From Nostoc sp. CHAB 5834 (lineage in GTDB: Bacteria > Cyanobacteriota > Cyanobacteriia > Cyanobacteriales > Nostocaceae), in assembly GCA_020829485.1 (NCBI GenBank), contig JAIVFU010000019.1, positions 1 through 64,000 on the forward strand: a DNA stretch of 64,000 nt, in the 5' to 3' direction. Below are positions 55,365 through 64,000 of this stretch, piece after piece (the first letter of the stretch is position 1; every line of letters starts with the position of its first letter). Below the pieces are notes generated by a model. The model worked only from the letters and a program-made list of their open reading frames with translations, searched no databases and was not told the DNA's origin. Position numbers and translations under genes: made by a program.

Positions 55365-56156
55365 TTAGAGCCAACCGCGTAAGCGATAAACTAAAGAACC
55401 AATGTACTCTTTTAAAGCGGTGGTAAATTGGTGCAAGTTATCGGTATCAGGTAATAAATTCAGTATAGCGGCTTTGGGAGTGCTGCCGAGTTCTTCCAGT
55501 TCACCCTCACTAACCAGAAAGTCAGTTGGTGCAGGAATAACATTAATTCCTTGACGTTGGAAAATCTTAAGCGATCGCGGCATGTGCATTGCAGAAGTAA
55601 CTAATAATACCTGATTGATGCCACGAGATGACAAGATTTTTCGGACATTTACAGCATTTTGATAAGTATTTAGAGATTCAGGTTCTTGGATAATTGCCTC
55701 AGATGGAATACCAATAGATGTGAGTATTGTTGCCATATCTGCCGACTCTGAGGAACCACTACCACGCCAATCGATGCGCCCCCCGCTAAGAATGATTATA
55801 GGCGCTCTTTTTTGGCGATACAGTTGGGCAGCATAAATCACGCGATCGCCTGATTCACTCAAATCGACGGTAGGCCTGGGGGGAAAAGCTGATTTGGTTG
55901 CGCCACCCAAAACCACAATCGCTTCTGCAACTGGTATTTGGGCGGGTGGAAGATTTTGCCATTCTAGCGATCGCACTAATGATTTAGCAATCCAAGCATT
56001 ACTACAAAATAGCAATAAAGTCAAAGCAAAAGCAATTGCGATCGCCGCAGTGCGCGGTCGTTTCCACAACGTGATTAATGCTACTACCAAACTCACGCAG
56101 GCTAATCCTAGTGGATAAAAAAATAGTGGCAGTAATTTAGAGAGATATAAAAACAT
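55365..56156 (-). CDS. YdcF/SanA-like DUF218 membrane protein
   Basis: This 263-residue protein has two N-terminal TM helices (about 5-60). Its DUF218 domain has AEAIVVLGGATKSAFPPRPT, APIIILSGGRIDWRGSGSSESADMA, ESLNTYQNAV and VLLVTSAMHMPRSLKIFQRQ, the complete family core. Relatives (ElyC, SanA, YdcF) act in envelope polysaccharide or peptidoglycan maintenance; the chemical reaction is not established. It lies downstream of the small membrane protein at 56253 on the same strand, 96 bp apart. Confidence 0.9.
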   Translation of the reverse strand: MFLYLSKLLPLFFYPLGLACVSLVVALITLWKRPRTAAIAIAFALTLLLFCSNAWIAKSLVRSLEWQNLPPAQIPVAEAIVVLGGATKSAFPPRPTVDLSESGDRVIYAAQLYRQKRAPIIILSGGRIDWRGSGSSESADMATILTSIGIPSEAIIQEPESLNTYQNAVNVRKILSSRGINQVLLVTSAMHMPRSLKIFQRQGINVIPAPTDFLVSEGELEELGSTPKAAILNLLPDTDNLHQFTTALKEYIGSLVYRLRGWL

Positions 56157-56252
56157 AGTGGGGAATAGGGAGATGAGGGAGTAGGGGAAGAAGAACTATT
56201 GATTATTGACTAATGCCCAATGCCCAATTCCCGATTCCCAATGCCCAAATTA

Positions 56253-56759
56253 CTACTTTTCCCAAAACTTGAAATTGAAACTACTTCCAGGGGCGCGACG
56301 GTAACGGCGGGCGGTTCTTCTTGTTTGCCGTTTGTTGATCCTCTCGTTCGTTGGTTCAATTTCGCCCTCTTCTCGTTCTTCAACTTGCAACTGAGTTCTA
56401 GTTTCTTCCTTACTGCCCCACCAAGCAGTAATCCAGCCTCCAGCTAAAGCGCCTATTCCCCCTAGCAAGACACTCATGGGTGCTGGATACCCCAAATATA
56501 CAAAGCCAAGCATGAAAAATAACCAGTATTTTAGTCCTGTATCGACACCATCAGAGGAGGCGACAGTTGACGTTTGGGGGCTATTATCAGTTACATTTGT
56601 GATCCAGCTGAGGATGAAACCGCCCATGATACCTAAAAAGATGCTCAGGGCTGGTGCGGAGCCTGTCATTATTAATATAAATATTAAAAATGCCCCAAAT
56701 AACAACTGAGAAAAGAAGCTGGGAGAAATACTAAAAAGGTCGTTCTTTTTGTCTGCCAT
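56253..56759 (-). CDS. Membrane protein with basic C-terminal tail
   Basis: The 168-residue protein has four hydrophobic segments (about 14-34, 38-55, 76-92 and 96-115; for example LFGAFLIFILIMTGSAPALS, YPAPMSVLLGGIGALAGGWI) and a soluble tail that is first acidic (QVEEREEGEIEP) and then very basic (RQTRRTARRYRRAPGSS). I recognise no family function. It may be cotranscribed with the APH/P-loop gene upstream (60 bp) and the DUF218 gene downstream. Confidence 0.75.
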   Translation of the reverse strand: MADKKNDLFSISPSFFSQLLFGAFLIFILIMTGSAPALSIFLGIMGGFILSWITNVTDNSPQTSTVASSDGVDTGLKYWLFFMLGFVYLGYPAPMSVLLGGIGALAGGWITAWWGSKEETRTQLQVEEREEGEIEPTNERINKRQTRRTARRYRRAPGSSFNFKFWEK

Positions 56760-56818
56760 AGAGTAAAAAAAGCTTTAACTAATTATTAATTCATAATTCC
56801 TAATTGTAGATTCAATTA

Positions 56819-58339
56819 CTAATTACGAATTACTTGAGTTGTATCCAAAATCTTTACGTAAGGTTGTTCCTCTTCAGTGAAAGGTTCAGCTTGTTTGATT
56901 TGTGAGGCTAATAAATCGGCGGTGGCATCAGCGATATCACCAGTGCGGTTGTTCAGACGCTCTTTTAGAACTTCTAGCGGTGCTGTGCATTGGATAATCT
57001 GAAGGGAAAGTTGGTGCTTTGTAGCTTGAGCGATCGCTTCTTGCCGCAACTGCTGGCGATCGTACTTGGCATCCAAAATCACCGAAAAACCCTGTTTAGT
57101 TAGGATAATTCCCAATTCCAAGAGCCGTGTGTAGGTTTTTTCGGTCATCTCAGGGGTATACAAATCATCGCCGCCTTTTTCCCACAGGGAAATTCCCCCT
57201 AAATGTTTCCGCACCGCATCAGAACGCAGGTGAATCGCTCCCATTTGACGCGCTAAATGCCTTGCTGTGGTACTTTTACCAGAACCCGACAACCCCGACA
57301 TCAAAATTAGTTCTCCCAGCTTTGGTTTAGTGTATTCCCAAGCCTGTTTGTAATACTCAGCAGCAGTTTTTGTTGCTTCTTCCTTTACCGTCGCGGGTAC
57401 ACTCGGATCATCTAGCAAAAATGAAGTTACCTTTGCTCTAACATAAGCTTGGCGGCTTAAATACAAGGGTAGCACCTGTAAGCCTTCCCAATCTCCAGTT
57501 TGCTCTATGTATGAATTCAAAAACGCATTGCCCAAGTCTTTACGCTGTCGCGCTTCCAAATCCATCACCGTGAATGCCACATCGTACATCACATCGACAA
57601 AGCGAAACGGCTCATTAAACTCAATGCAATCGAACAGCAAAATTTTATCGTGCCACAGCGCAATATTTCTGAGGTGTAAATCCCCGTGACATTCACGAAT
57701 ATGATTATTGTGAATTCTGCTAGCGAATAATTCTGGACGTTCGGCAAAAAAGTTATCTGTATATTGCTTTGTTTCTGTAAACTGCGTTTCTGTTTGGGGG
57801 CCACCAATATACTTTTCAGTTTGCTGATAATTCTCATCAAATGCAGCCCGGACTTTTGGCACTTCACCAAAAGTGCGAATATAATCATTCGTCTGTGCTT
57901 CGGCATGATATTGAGCCACCACCCGTCCCAACTCCTCTAGGTGAGTCTCATTCAACTTACCCTGTTCAAAAAGTGTACTTAATAGCGACTCTTGCGGAAA
58001 CTGGCGCATCTTCAGCACGTATTCTACAGCCTCGTCAGTTCCCCCTAACTGATATTGCTCTCCTACTAAAGTTATGGGCAAAACTTCTAAATACAGTTCA
58101 CCTGCTCCCCGTTGATTCAACCGCAACTCTTCTTGAGAAAAATGTTGCCGCTTCTCTAAGGTGGAAAAGTCTAAAAAACCAAAATTCATCGGTTTTTTTA
58201 GTTTATAGGCATAATCCCCGGTCAGCAGCACATAAGAAATGTGGGTTTGAATTAATTGAATAGGTTCTGTTACCGAATGGGCATAAAATCCCGGCTGCAA
58301 CATTTGCTGAATTAAGACTGGAAGAGTCGCTTCTGTCAT
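56819..58339 (-). CDS. Fused phosphotransferase (APH-like) and P-loop kinase
   Basis: This 506-residue protein has two catalytic parts. Residues 1-320 resemble the aminoglycoside phosphotransferase/choline kinase fold: FSQEELRLNQRG, ECHGDLHLRNIALWHDKILLFDCIEF (catalytic HGDLHxxN and metal-binding D). Residues 340-506 form an AAA_33 type P-loop kinase (GLSGSGKSTTARHLARQMG, HLRSDAVRKHL, VILDAKYDRQQLR). This two-domain family occurs widely in bacteria, with small-molecule substrates unproven. The name aminoglycoside resistance should not be inferred. Confidence 0.92.
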   Translation of the reverse strand: MTEATLPVLIQQMLQPGFYAHSVTEPIQLIQTHISYVLLTGDYAYKLKKPMNFGFLDFSTLEKRQHFSQEELRLNQRGAGELYLEVLPITLVGEQYQLGGTDEAVEYVLKMRQFPQESLLSTLFEQGKLNETHLEELGRVVAQYHAEAQTNDYIRTFGEVPKVRAAFDENYQQTEKYIGGPQTETQFTETKQYTDNFFAERPELFASRIHNNHIRECHGDLHLRNIALWHDKILLFDCIEFNEPFRFVDVMYDVAFTVMDLEARQRKDLGNAFLNSYIEQTGDWEGLQVLPLYLSRQAYVRAKVTSFLLDDPSVPATVKEEATKTAAEYYKQAWEYTKPKLGELILMSGLSGSGKSTTARHLARQMGAIHLRSDAVRKHLGGISLWEKGGDDLYTPEMTEKTYTRLLELGIILTKQGFSVILDAKYDRQQLRQEAIAQATKHQLSLQIIQCTAPLEVLKERLNNRTGDIADATADLLASQIKQAEPFTEEEQPYVKILDTTQVIRN

Positions 58340-58380
58340 CTCTGTCCTCTGCGCTCTCTGCGCCTCTGCGGTTCAAATAC

Positions 58381-58406
58381 AAAAAAACCAGGAGTTTCCC
58401 CCTGGT
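58381..58406 (-). terminator. Terminator of the rplY transcript
   Basis: On the minus strand, ACCAGG...CCTGGT is followed by seven T residues, 33 bases past the rplY stop. Confidence 0.9.
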
Positions 58407-58438
58407 GTCATCAAAAATTATTACACAGTTTACTTAGC

Positions 58439-59044
58439 TTAAGAAGCTGCTTCAGTTTCAGTTTCTGTCCCAGCATCTTCAGCGCTAATTTGTGGTGGCA
58501 AAACGCTCACAACAAGTCGCTCTGATTCAGCTAGAGGTGTAACACCTTCAGGAAAAGGTATATCACTAATACTCAAGCTGTCTCCAATTTGCAGGTTAGA
58601 GACATCGATTTCAATTACATCTGGGATGTTTTCTGGCGCACAAGTCACTTGCAATTCGGTGATTACGGTGTCTAAGACACCACCTTCTTGTTTAACACCA
58701 ACAGCAGTTCCCACAAAACGCAACCGCACTTCTACAGTTGTGTCGCCGTGGCCAGCAACCGCGAAAAAGCTGAGGTGGTAAGGCGTACCTTTTGCTGGAT
58801 GGATCTGAAGTTCCCGCAGCAAGGTTTTGCCACGCCAAGGTGCATCAGCAATATTCAACTCAATCAAGGTGTTGTTGACGGAAGCTCTTTTGAGCAAACG
58901 CTCAACAGTTTTGGCCTCAATGGTCAAAGAAATGGATTCTGTACCCTTATGACCATACAAATTGGCAGGTATCAGTCCAGCACGGCGCAAAGCTCTTGGC
59001 TTGCTGCCTTCTGGACGTTTTTGAGATTCGACTGTAATAGCCAT
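58439..59044 (-). CDS. rplY: 50S ribosomal protein L25/general stress protein Ctc
   Basis: The 201-residue protein binds 5S rRNA. Its N-terminal L25 domain (about 1-95) has [20 protein letters not shown] and [20 protein letters not shown]. The C-terminal TL5/CTC domain (about 98-190) includes [33 protein letters not shown]. The C-terminal tail is acidic. It follows purA on the same strand with a 112-bp spacer containing short tandem repeats. Confidence 0.96.
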   Translation of the reverse strand: MAITVESQKRPEGSKPRALRRAGLIPANLYGHKGTESISLTIEAKTVERLLKRASVNNTLIELNIADAPWRGKTLLRELQIHPAKGTPYHLSFFAVAGHGDTTVEVRLRFVGTAVGVKQEGGVLDTVITELQVTCAPENIPDVIEIDVSNLQIGDSLSISDIPFPEGVTPLAESERLVVSVLPPQISAEDAGTETETEAAS

Positions 59045-59045
59045 A

Positions 59046-59130
59046 GAAGTTGTCCTTTGTCATTTGTCAGTTGTCATTTGTCAGTTGTCATTTGTCCTTT
59101 GTCATTTGTCCTTTGTCATTTGCTAATGAC
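59046..59130. repeat. TTTGTCATTTGTC tandem repeats upstream of rplY
   Basis: Imperfect units of TTGTCATTTGTCAGTTG and TTTGTCATTTGTCC fill the purA-rplY spacer close to the rplY start. This short tandem repeat is on the transcript leader if purA and rplY are cotranscribed. Confidence 0.8.
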
Positions 59131-59156
59131 CAATGACTAATGATTAATGACTAAAT

Positions 59157-60687
<1,531 letters not shown>

Positions 60688-60851
60688 AGGACTTACGCAA
60701 CTGGCATATTATTTTTAGTTTGTAGTGTACCCCTCCGGGGATCTTGCTACGCGCAGCGTCTCGCAGAGAGGACTAAAGTCCTCAAAATCAGGGCTAAAGC
60801 CCTTACTACAAACTAAAAGTTTTAATTTTTTGTGACACTTGCGTAAGTCCT
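60688..60851. mobile_element. 164-bp element with AGGACTTACGCAA ends
   Basis: AGGACTTACGCAA at the left and TTGCGTAAGTCCT (with one-base offset) at the right are inverted. The interior has GTTTGTAGTG/ACTACAAAC and AGGACTAAAGTCCT hairpins. It directly adjoins a pseudogene on its right side. It belongs with 45768-45893. Confidence 0.8.
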
Positions 60852-60860
60852 AAAAATAAA

Positions 60861-61007
60861 ACTTGGACTTATATTCCTTTTGGTGGTATACTCCAAGCTG
60901 AAGGCACATTTGAAGGCATGACCATTCCCTCTCGAATAAGTGCAGGCTGGTAGTTTGGAACCGAGCGTTATATTGAGTCTTTTGTTTCTGAGATAAAAGT
61001 CCTTTGA
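60861..61007 (+). pseudogene. Fragment of a DUF6544-like protein with an in-frame stop
   Basis: One frame reads TWTYIPFGGILQAEGTFEG, then MTIPSRISAGW, a TAG stop, then FGTERYIESFVSEIKVL and TGA. The pattern FGG-x-L-A-G-F-G-IP-RISAGWxFGTxRF is the C-terminal signature of DUF6544-type proteins as I remember it. The gene's 5' part is missing, cut off where the AGGACTTACGCAA element ends (60851), and the internal stop confirms decay. Confidence 0.55.
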
Positions 61008-61578
61008 TGAAACCCTTGACTAAAAACATTTTGAGCAGCATAAATATTTATTGCAAAACATGTCGTTTGAGTTTTTAATGCGTGACTTTTGACTTCTGCC
61101 TTGCGTTACTAGCTTGTCTGGTTTTGTTTTGCATTTACGGCTATTGTGCGCTTAATTACAATTCCGAACATAGAGGCGTTGCAATGCAACGTCTCTACAA
61201 ACATTATGGATAGGAAACTTATCTTATCGAAACTGCATTGGCTATACTACTGCTATAGGAATCGTATTTGATTTTTGAAATTATCTATGTGGGCGGGGAG
61301 TGGGGAGTAGGGAGTAGGGAATTAGGCTTTTCGATCTGTACGGAGCTTTTTCAGAAATCAAATATTAGTCTTATAAAAATGAATTTATATTAAAAATTAG
61401 CGGATTTATTTGTGAGTATTATGTATAAATAATCATCCTGAAAAATCCAGATATTTACAACTTGAAGAGATTGTATTTTGTTACCCGTGCTGTCACACTT
61501 ATTAAAATATTCTCAGTATTTGTTTTTAATCTTTAATTTTAACAGATGGAGGGCATCTGCGGCAGAAAGGGCGATCGC
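61008..61578. other. Spacer upstream of the CHASE3 kinase
   Basis: It contains a TAGAGGCGTTGCAATGCAACGTCTCTA hairpin at 61170-61196 and a GGGGAGT array at 61294-61320; the last 250 bases are AT-rich and probably include the kinase promoter. No gene is supported. Confidence 0.6.
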
Positions 61579-63747
61579 ATGAGCAAAAAATGGTATCGAG
61601 TCCAAAAGCTGAAAGCAATATTCATCCTAGCATTGGCAGTTATATTAACTAATGCTGTAGTCTCATATACCAACACTGTTAAACTGATTCACAACCAGCA
61701 ATGGGTGACATCCTCCTATAAAGTGGTTACTCAACTTGAAAGTATCCAATGTACACTCAAAGATACTGAAACGGCACAACGTAATTACCTAATTACAGCA
61801 GATGCAGATGATCTAAAAACCTACCTTGCAGCTTATCAACAAACTAATAGGAATATTCAGATTCTCAGCAATTTAACTGCCCAGAACCATCAAAAGCGGC
61901 AGTGGATTTCTTTGCTGGAGCCGAAAATTAGCAACAGGCTCAACATCCTGCAACAAGAGATTTCCCTCAGACAAAACCAGGGATTTGAAGGAGTTCGGCA
62001 GCGAATCTTATCTGACAAAAACAAGCAACCCGGCAAAGAAATTCAACAGCTGATTCAGGACTCTTTAGAGGTAGAGCAAAATTTATTACAGCAGGGAATG
62101 CAGCAGTCGCAAGCAAGTTCCCAAAAAGCAATAGTTAGATTTTTTATCGCTGCTGTTGTGGATTTAGTGCTGGTGGTGCTGCTCTATGACTTATTGTGGC
62201 GTTATATCAGGCAACTTCAGCAGACGGAACTGGCCCTACGCCAAAGCGAAAATCGTTTACGAGCCATGATAGATGCAGAACCAGAATGCATCCAGTTAAT
62301 TGCCAGGGATGGAACCCTTTTAGAAATTAATGCAGAAGGGCTGGCAATGATGGAAGTGGAAAGTGCTGATGTATTGATTGGTAAAGCTATTGATGATCTA
62401 ATTGTACCAGAGTATAGAGCAGCCTTTGCCAACTTGCATAAAAGTGTCTGCCAAGGTAATAAGGGAACTTTGGAGTTTGAAATCGTGGGATTTAAAGGTA
62501 CTCGTCGCTACATGGAAACTCATGCCGTACCACTACGTAACGAATCTGATGGCACGTTCATCCATTTGGCACTGATGCGAGATATAACCCAGCAAAAACA
62601 GGCAGAACAGAAAATCCGTGAACAAGGGTTGCTGCTGGATGTATCAAGTGATGCGATTCTGGTGCGAAATATCCACAACCAAATATTGTTTTGGAATCAA
62701 GGTGCAGAACGTCTGTACGGCTGGAAGAGTGAGGAAATTGTCGATAAGAATGTTTTGCAACTTTTGTATAAAGACATTTCACCACAGCTAGAAGATGCTT
62801 ACTTGAGGGTGATGAATACAGGTGAGTGGCGGGGTGAGTTGCATCAACTGACAAGGGAAGGGAAAATAATTATCGTTGAAAGTCGGTGGATACTGATCCG
62901 AGATGATAATGGACAACCCAAATCCATCTTGAGTGTGAACACCGAGATTACGCAGCAGAAACAATTGGAAGCTCAACTTTTGCGATCGCAACGTTTGGAG
63001 AGTATCGGTACTCTAGCTAGCGGTATCGTCCATGACCTGAACAATATATTATCTCCAATTTTAATGTCAGTTCAAATATTGCAGAAGAAATTGCCCGATT
63101 CGCAGAGTCAGCAAATACTGCAAACTTTAGAAAATAATGTTAAACGCGGCGCTAATTTGCTCAAGCAAGTGTTATCTTTTGCACGGGGCATGGAAGGTAA
63201 ACAGACAATTGTCCAAATTCAGCCTTTGATGGCAGAAATTGAACAAATTATCACTCAAACATTCCCCAAATCTATCATTTGCCAAACAGATATCCCTAAA
63301 AATCTGTGGTATGTGCGTGGAGACGCAACTCAACTACATCAGGTGCTAATAAATTTAGTAGTCAACGCCCGCGATGCTATGCCCAATGGTGGTATATTGA
63401 GAATTGCGGCAGAAAATATGGTAATTGGTGAACATTCTGCCCAGATTAATATTGATGCTAAAGTGGGTTCTTATATTGCGATCGTGGTGACGGATACCGG
63501 CATGGGGATGTCGGCGGAAGTCCAGCAACGGATTTTTGAACCATTTTTCACTACCAAAGAGGTAGGCAAAGGTACAGGTTTAGGACTTTCCACGGCGTTG
63601 GGTATTATTAAAAATCACGGTGGTTTTGTCAATGTTTACAGTCAGGTAGGCAGAGGAACTCAATTTACAGTGTACTTGCCTGCCTCAACATTCAGAGACA
63701 CACATTTGCTGTCTCCAGAACTAGAATCAGTTACAGGAGATGGCTAA
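61579..63747 (+). CDS. CHASE3-PAS-PAS sensor histidine kinase
   Basis: From the ATG at 61579 the kinase has 722 residues. TM1 (about 12-32) and TM2 (about 185-207) enclose a CHASE3 domain (LESIQCTLKDTETAQRNYLI, then TADADDLKTYLAAYQQTNRN). Two PAS domains follow (about 220-340, 345-465). The H-box is LASGIVHDLNNILSPI with His485, the HDLNN type (HisKA-like group with NtrB). The ATPase has VLINLVVNARDAMPNGG, DTGMGMS and GTGLGLSTALGIIKNHGG. There is no receiver domain; a cognate regulator may lie beyond the window or elsewhere. AAAGG at 61566-61570 favours this start over the ATG at 61546. Confidence 0.93.
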   Translation: MSKKWYRVQKLKAIFILALAVILTNAVVSYTNTVKLIHNQQWVTSSYKVVTQLESIQCTLKDTETAQRNYLITADADDLKTYLAAYQQTNRNIQILSNLTAQNHQKRQWISLLEPKISNRLNILQQEISLRQNQGFEGVRQRILSDKNKQPGKEIQQLIQDSLEVEQNLLQQGMQQSQASSQKAIVRFFIAAVVDLVLVVLLYDLLWRYIRQLQQTELALRQSENRLRAMIDAEPECIQLIARDGTLLEINAEGLAMMEVESADVLIGKAIDDLIVPEYRAAFANLHKSVCQGNKGTLEFEIVGFKGTRRYMETHAVPLRNESDGTFIHLALMRDITQQKQAEQKIREQGLLLDVSSDAILVRNIHNQILFWNQGAERLYGWKSEEIVDKNVLQLLYKDISPQLEDAYLRVMNTGEWRGELHQLTREGKIIIVESRWILIRDDNGQPKSILSVNTEITQQKQLEAQLLRSQRLESIGTLASGIVHDLNNILSPILMSVQILQKKLPDSQSQQILQTLENNVKRGANLLKQVLSFARGMEGKQTIVQIQPLMAEIEQIITQTFPKSIICQTDIPKNLWYVRGDATQLHQVLINLVVNARDAMPNGGILRIAAENMVIGEHSAQINIDAKVGSYIAIVVTDTGMGMSAEVQQRIFEPFFTTKEVGKGTGLGLSTALGIIKNHGGFVNVYSQVGRGTQFTVYLPASTFRDTHLLSPELESVTGDG

Positions 63748-63768
63748 TTGCTTTACCAAAAAATTGGG

Positions 63769-63879
63769 GGCGTTGCTGAATCGAGGTATGAATTTGGATG
63801 TAGAGACGTAAAATTTTACGTCTCTACAAGGATTTTCACCGGAATGCACAATCGTTTTCATACCGCAATCAGCAATGCC
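63769..63879. mobile_element. 111-bp MITE with AAATTGGG target duplication
   Basis: It starts GGCGTTGCTGAATCG and ends CAGCAATGCC. AAATTGGG flanks both sides (63761-63768 and 63880-63887). It is the reverse-orientation near-duplicate of 25411-25521, with the same central TAGAGACGTAAA palindrome. It is inserted only 21 bases after the kinase stop. The last 110 bases of the window hold only a partial GGGGCAATTCATGAAT repeat and other non-coding sequence. Confidence 0.9.
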
Positions 63880-64000
63880 AAATTGGGTTTAGATTTCTTG
63901 TAGGGGCAATTCATGAATCATTGGTATCAACTTAACGTAAAAGCCATGTCCCGCGAGGAACTGAAGTTCCTTGCTAATAGCTAAAGTCTTCAGTAAAAGC

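Noticed and set aside
56819..58339. Aminoglycoside resistance gene
   Set aside because: The APH-like domain is fused to a P-loop kinase in a widespread housekeeping-type family; resistance is not implied.

Overview
The window is chromosomal DNA of a filamentous, heterocyst-type cyanobacterium close to Nostoc/Anabaena. The signs are very frequent HIP1 octamers (GCGATCGC), heptameric short tandem repeats (GGGGAGT, GTTGACT), many palindromic interspersed elements in the spacers, and cyanobacterial genes such as NblS-type kinase, CupA/B with NdhD/NdhF, FtrV, PrcA protease and Zur. I saw no rRNA, tRNA or CRISPR array. The only transposase is a fragment running off the left edge.

Layout. 0-8.5 kb: purD, an NblS-like kinase, a zinc-ribbon membrane protein, a ParA/ParB-like pair whose ParA carries an N-terminal nuclease-like domain, a GT2 glycosyltransferase and a GNAT acetyltransferase. 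8.5-18 kb: a small gene split by a MITE, a DUF442 sulfurtransferase/phosphatase, an unknown gene coupled to a DUF2726 nuclease-like gene, thiC behind a TPP riboswitch, a 21-bp minisatellite, prcA with a divergent gene resembling only its propeptide, a Rieske protein and Hsp20. 18.8-25 kb: a CO2-uptake NDH-1 operon read leftward (ndhF, Tat-exported beta-carbonic anhydrase, ndhD, cupA/B). 25.8-43.7 kb: a membrane glycosyltransferase, two giant RTX phosphoesterases (nuclease/phytase and GDPD/phytase), and a type I secretion ABC exporter with its HlyD adaptor. 44-51 kb: purQ-purS, zur, a vapBC pair, DUF433, a frameshifted SPFH gene with nfeD, and a PP2C phosphatase followed by a second 21-bp minisatellite. 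51.8-64 kb: a WD40 protein, ftrV, small membrane proteins, a YdcF-like protein, an APH/P-loop fusion, rplY, purA and a CHASE3 histidine kinase.

How the parts may work together. The two RTX enzymes and the exporter/adaptor lie consecutively on one strand. They read as one extracellular organic-phosphate scavenging module, and 11-bp-periodic Pho-box-like repeats occur about 300-350 bp upstream of both enzyme genes. The carbonic anhydrase inside the ndhF-ndhD-cup operon fits NDH-1-driven CO2 hydration. The protein beside prcA looks like a free-standing propeptide that could restrain the protease.

The spacers are full of small non-autonomous elements. Several have terminal inverted repeats and 7-8 bp target duplications that can be read directly, one nest is three levels deep, and some elements interrupt or adjoin broken genes. 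Functions come from motif recognition alone; no database search was possible.
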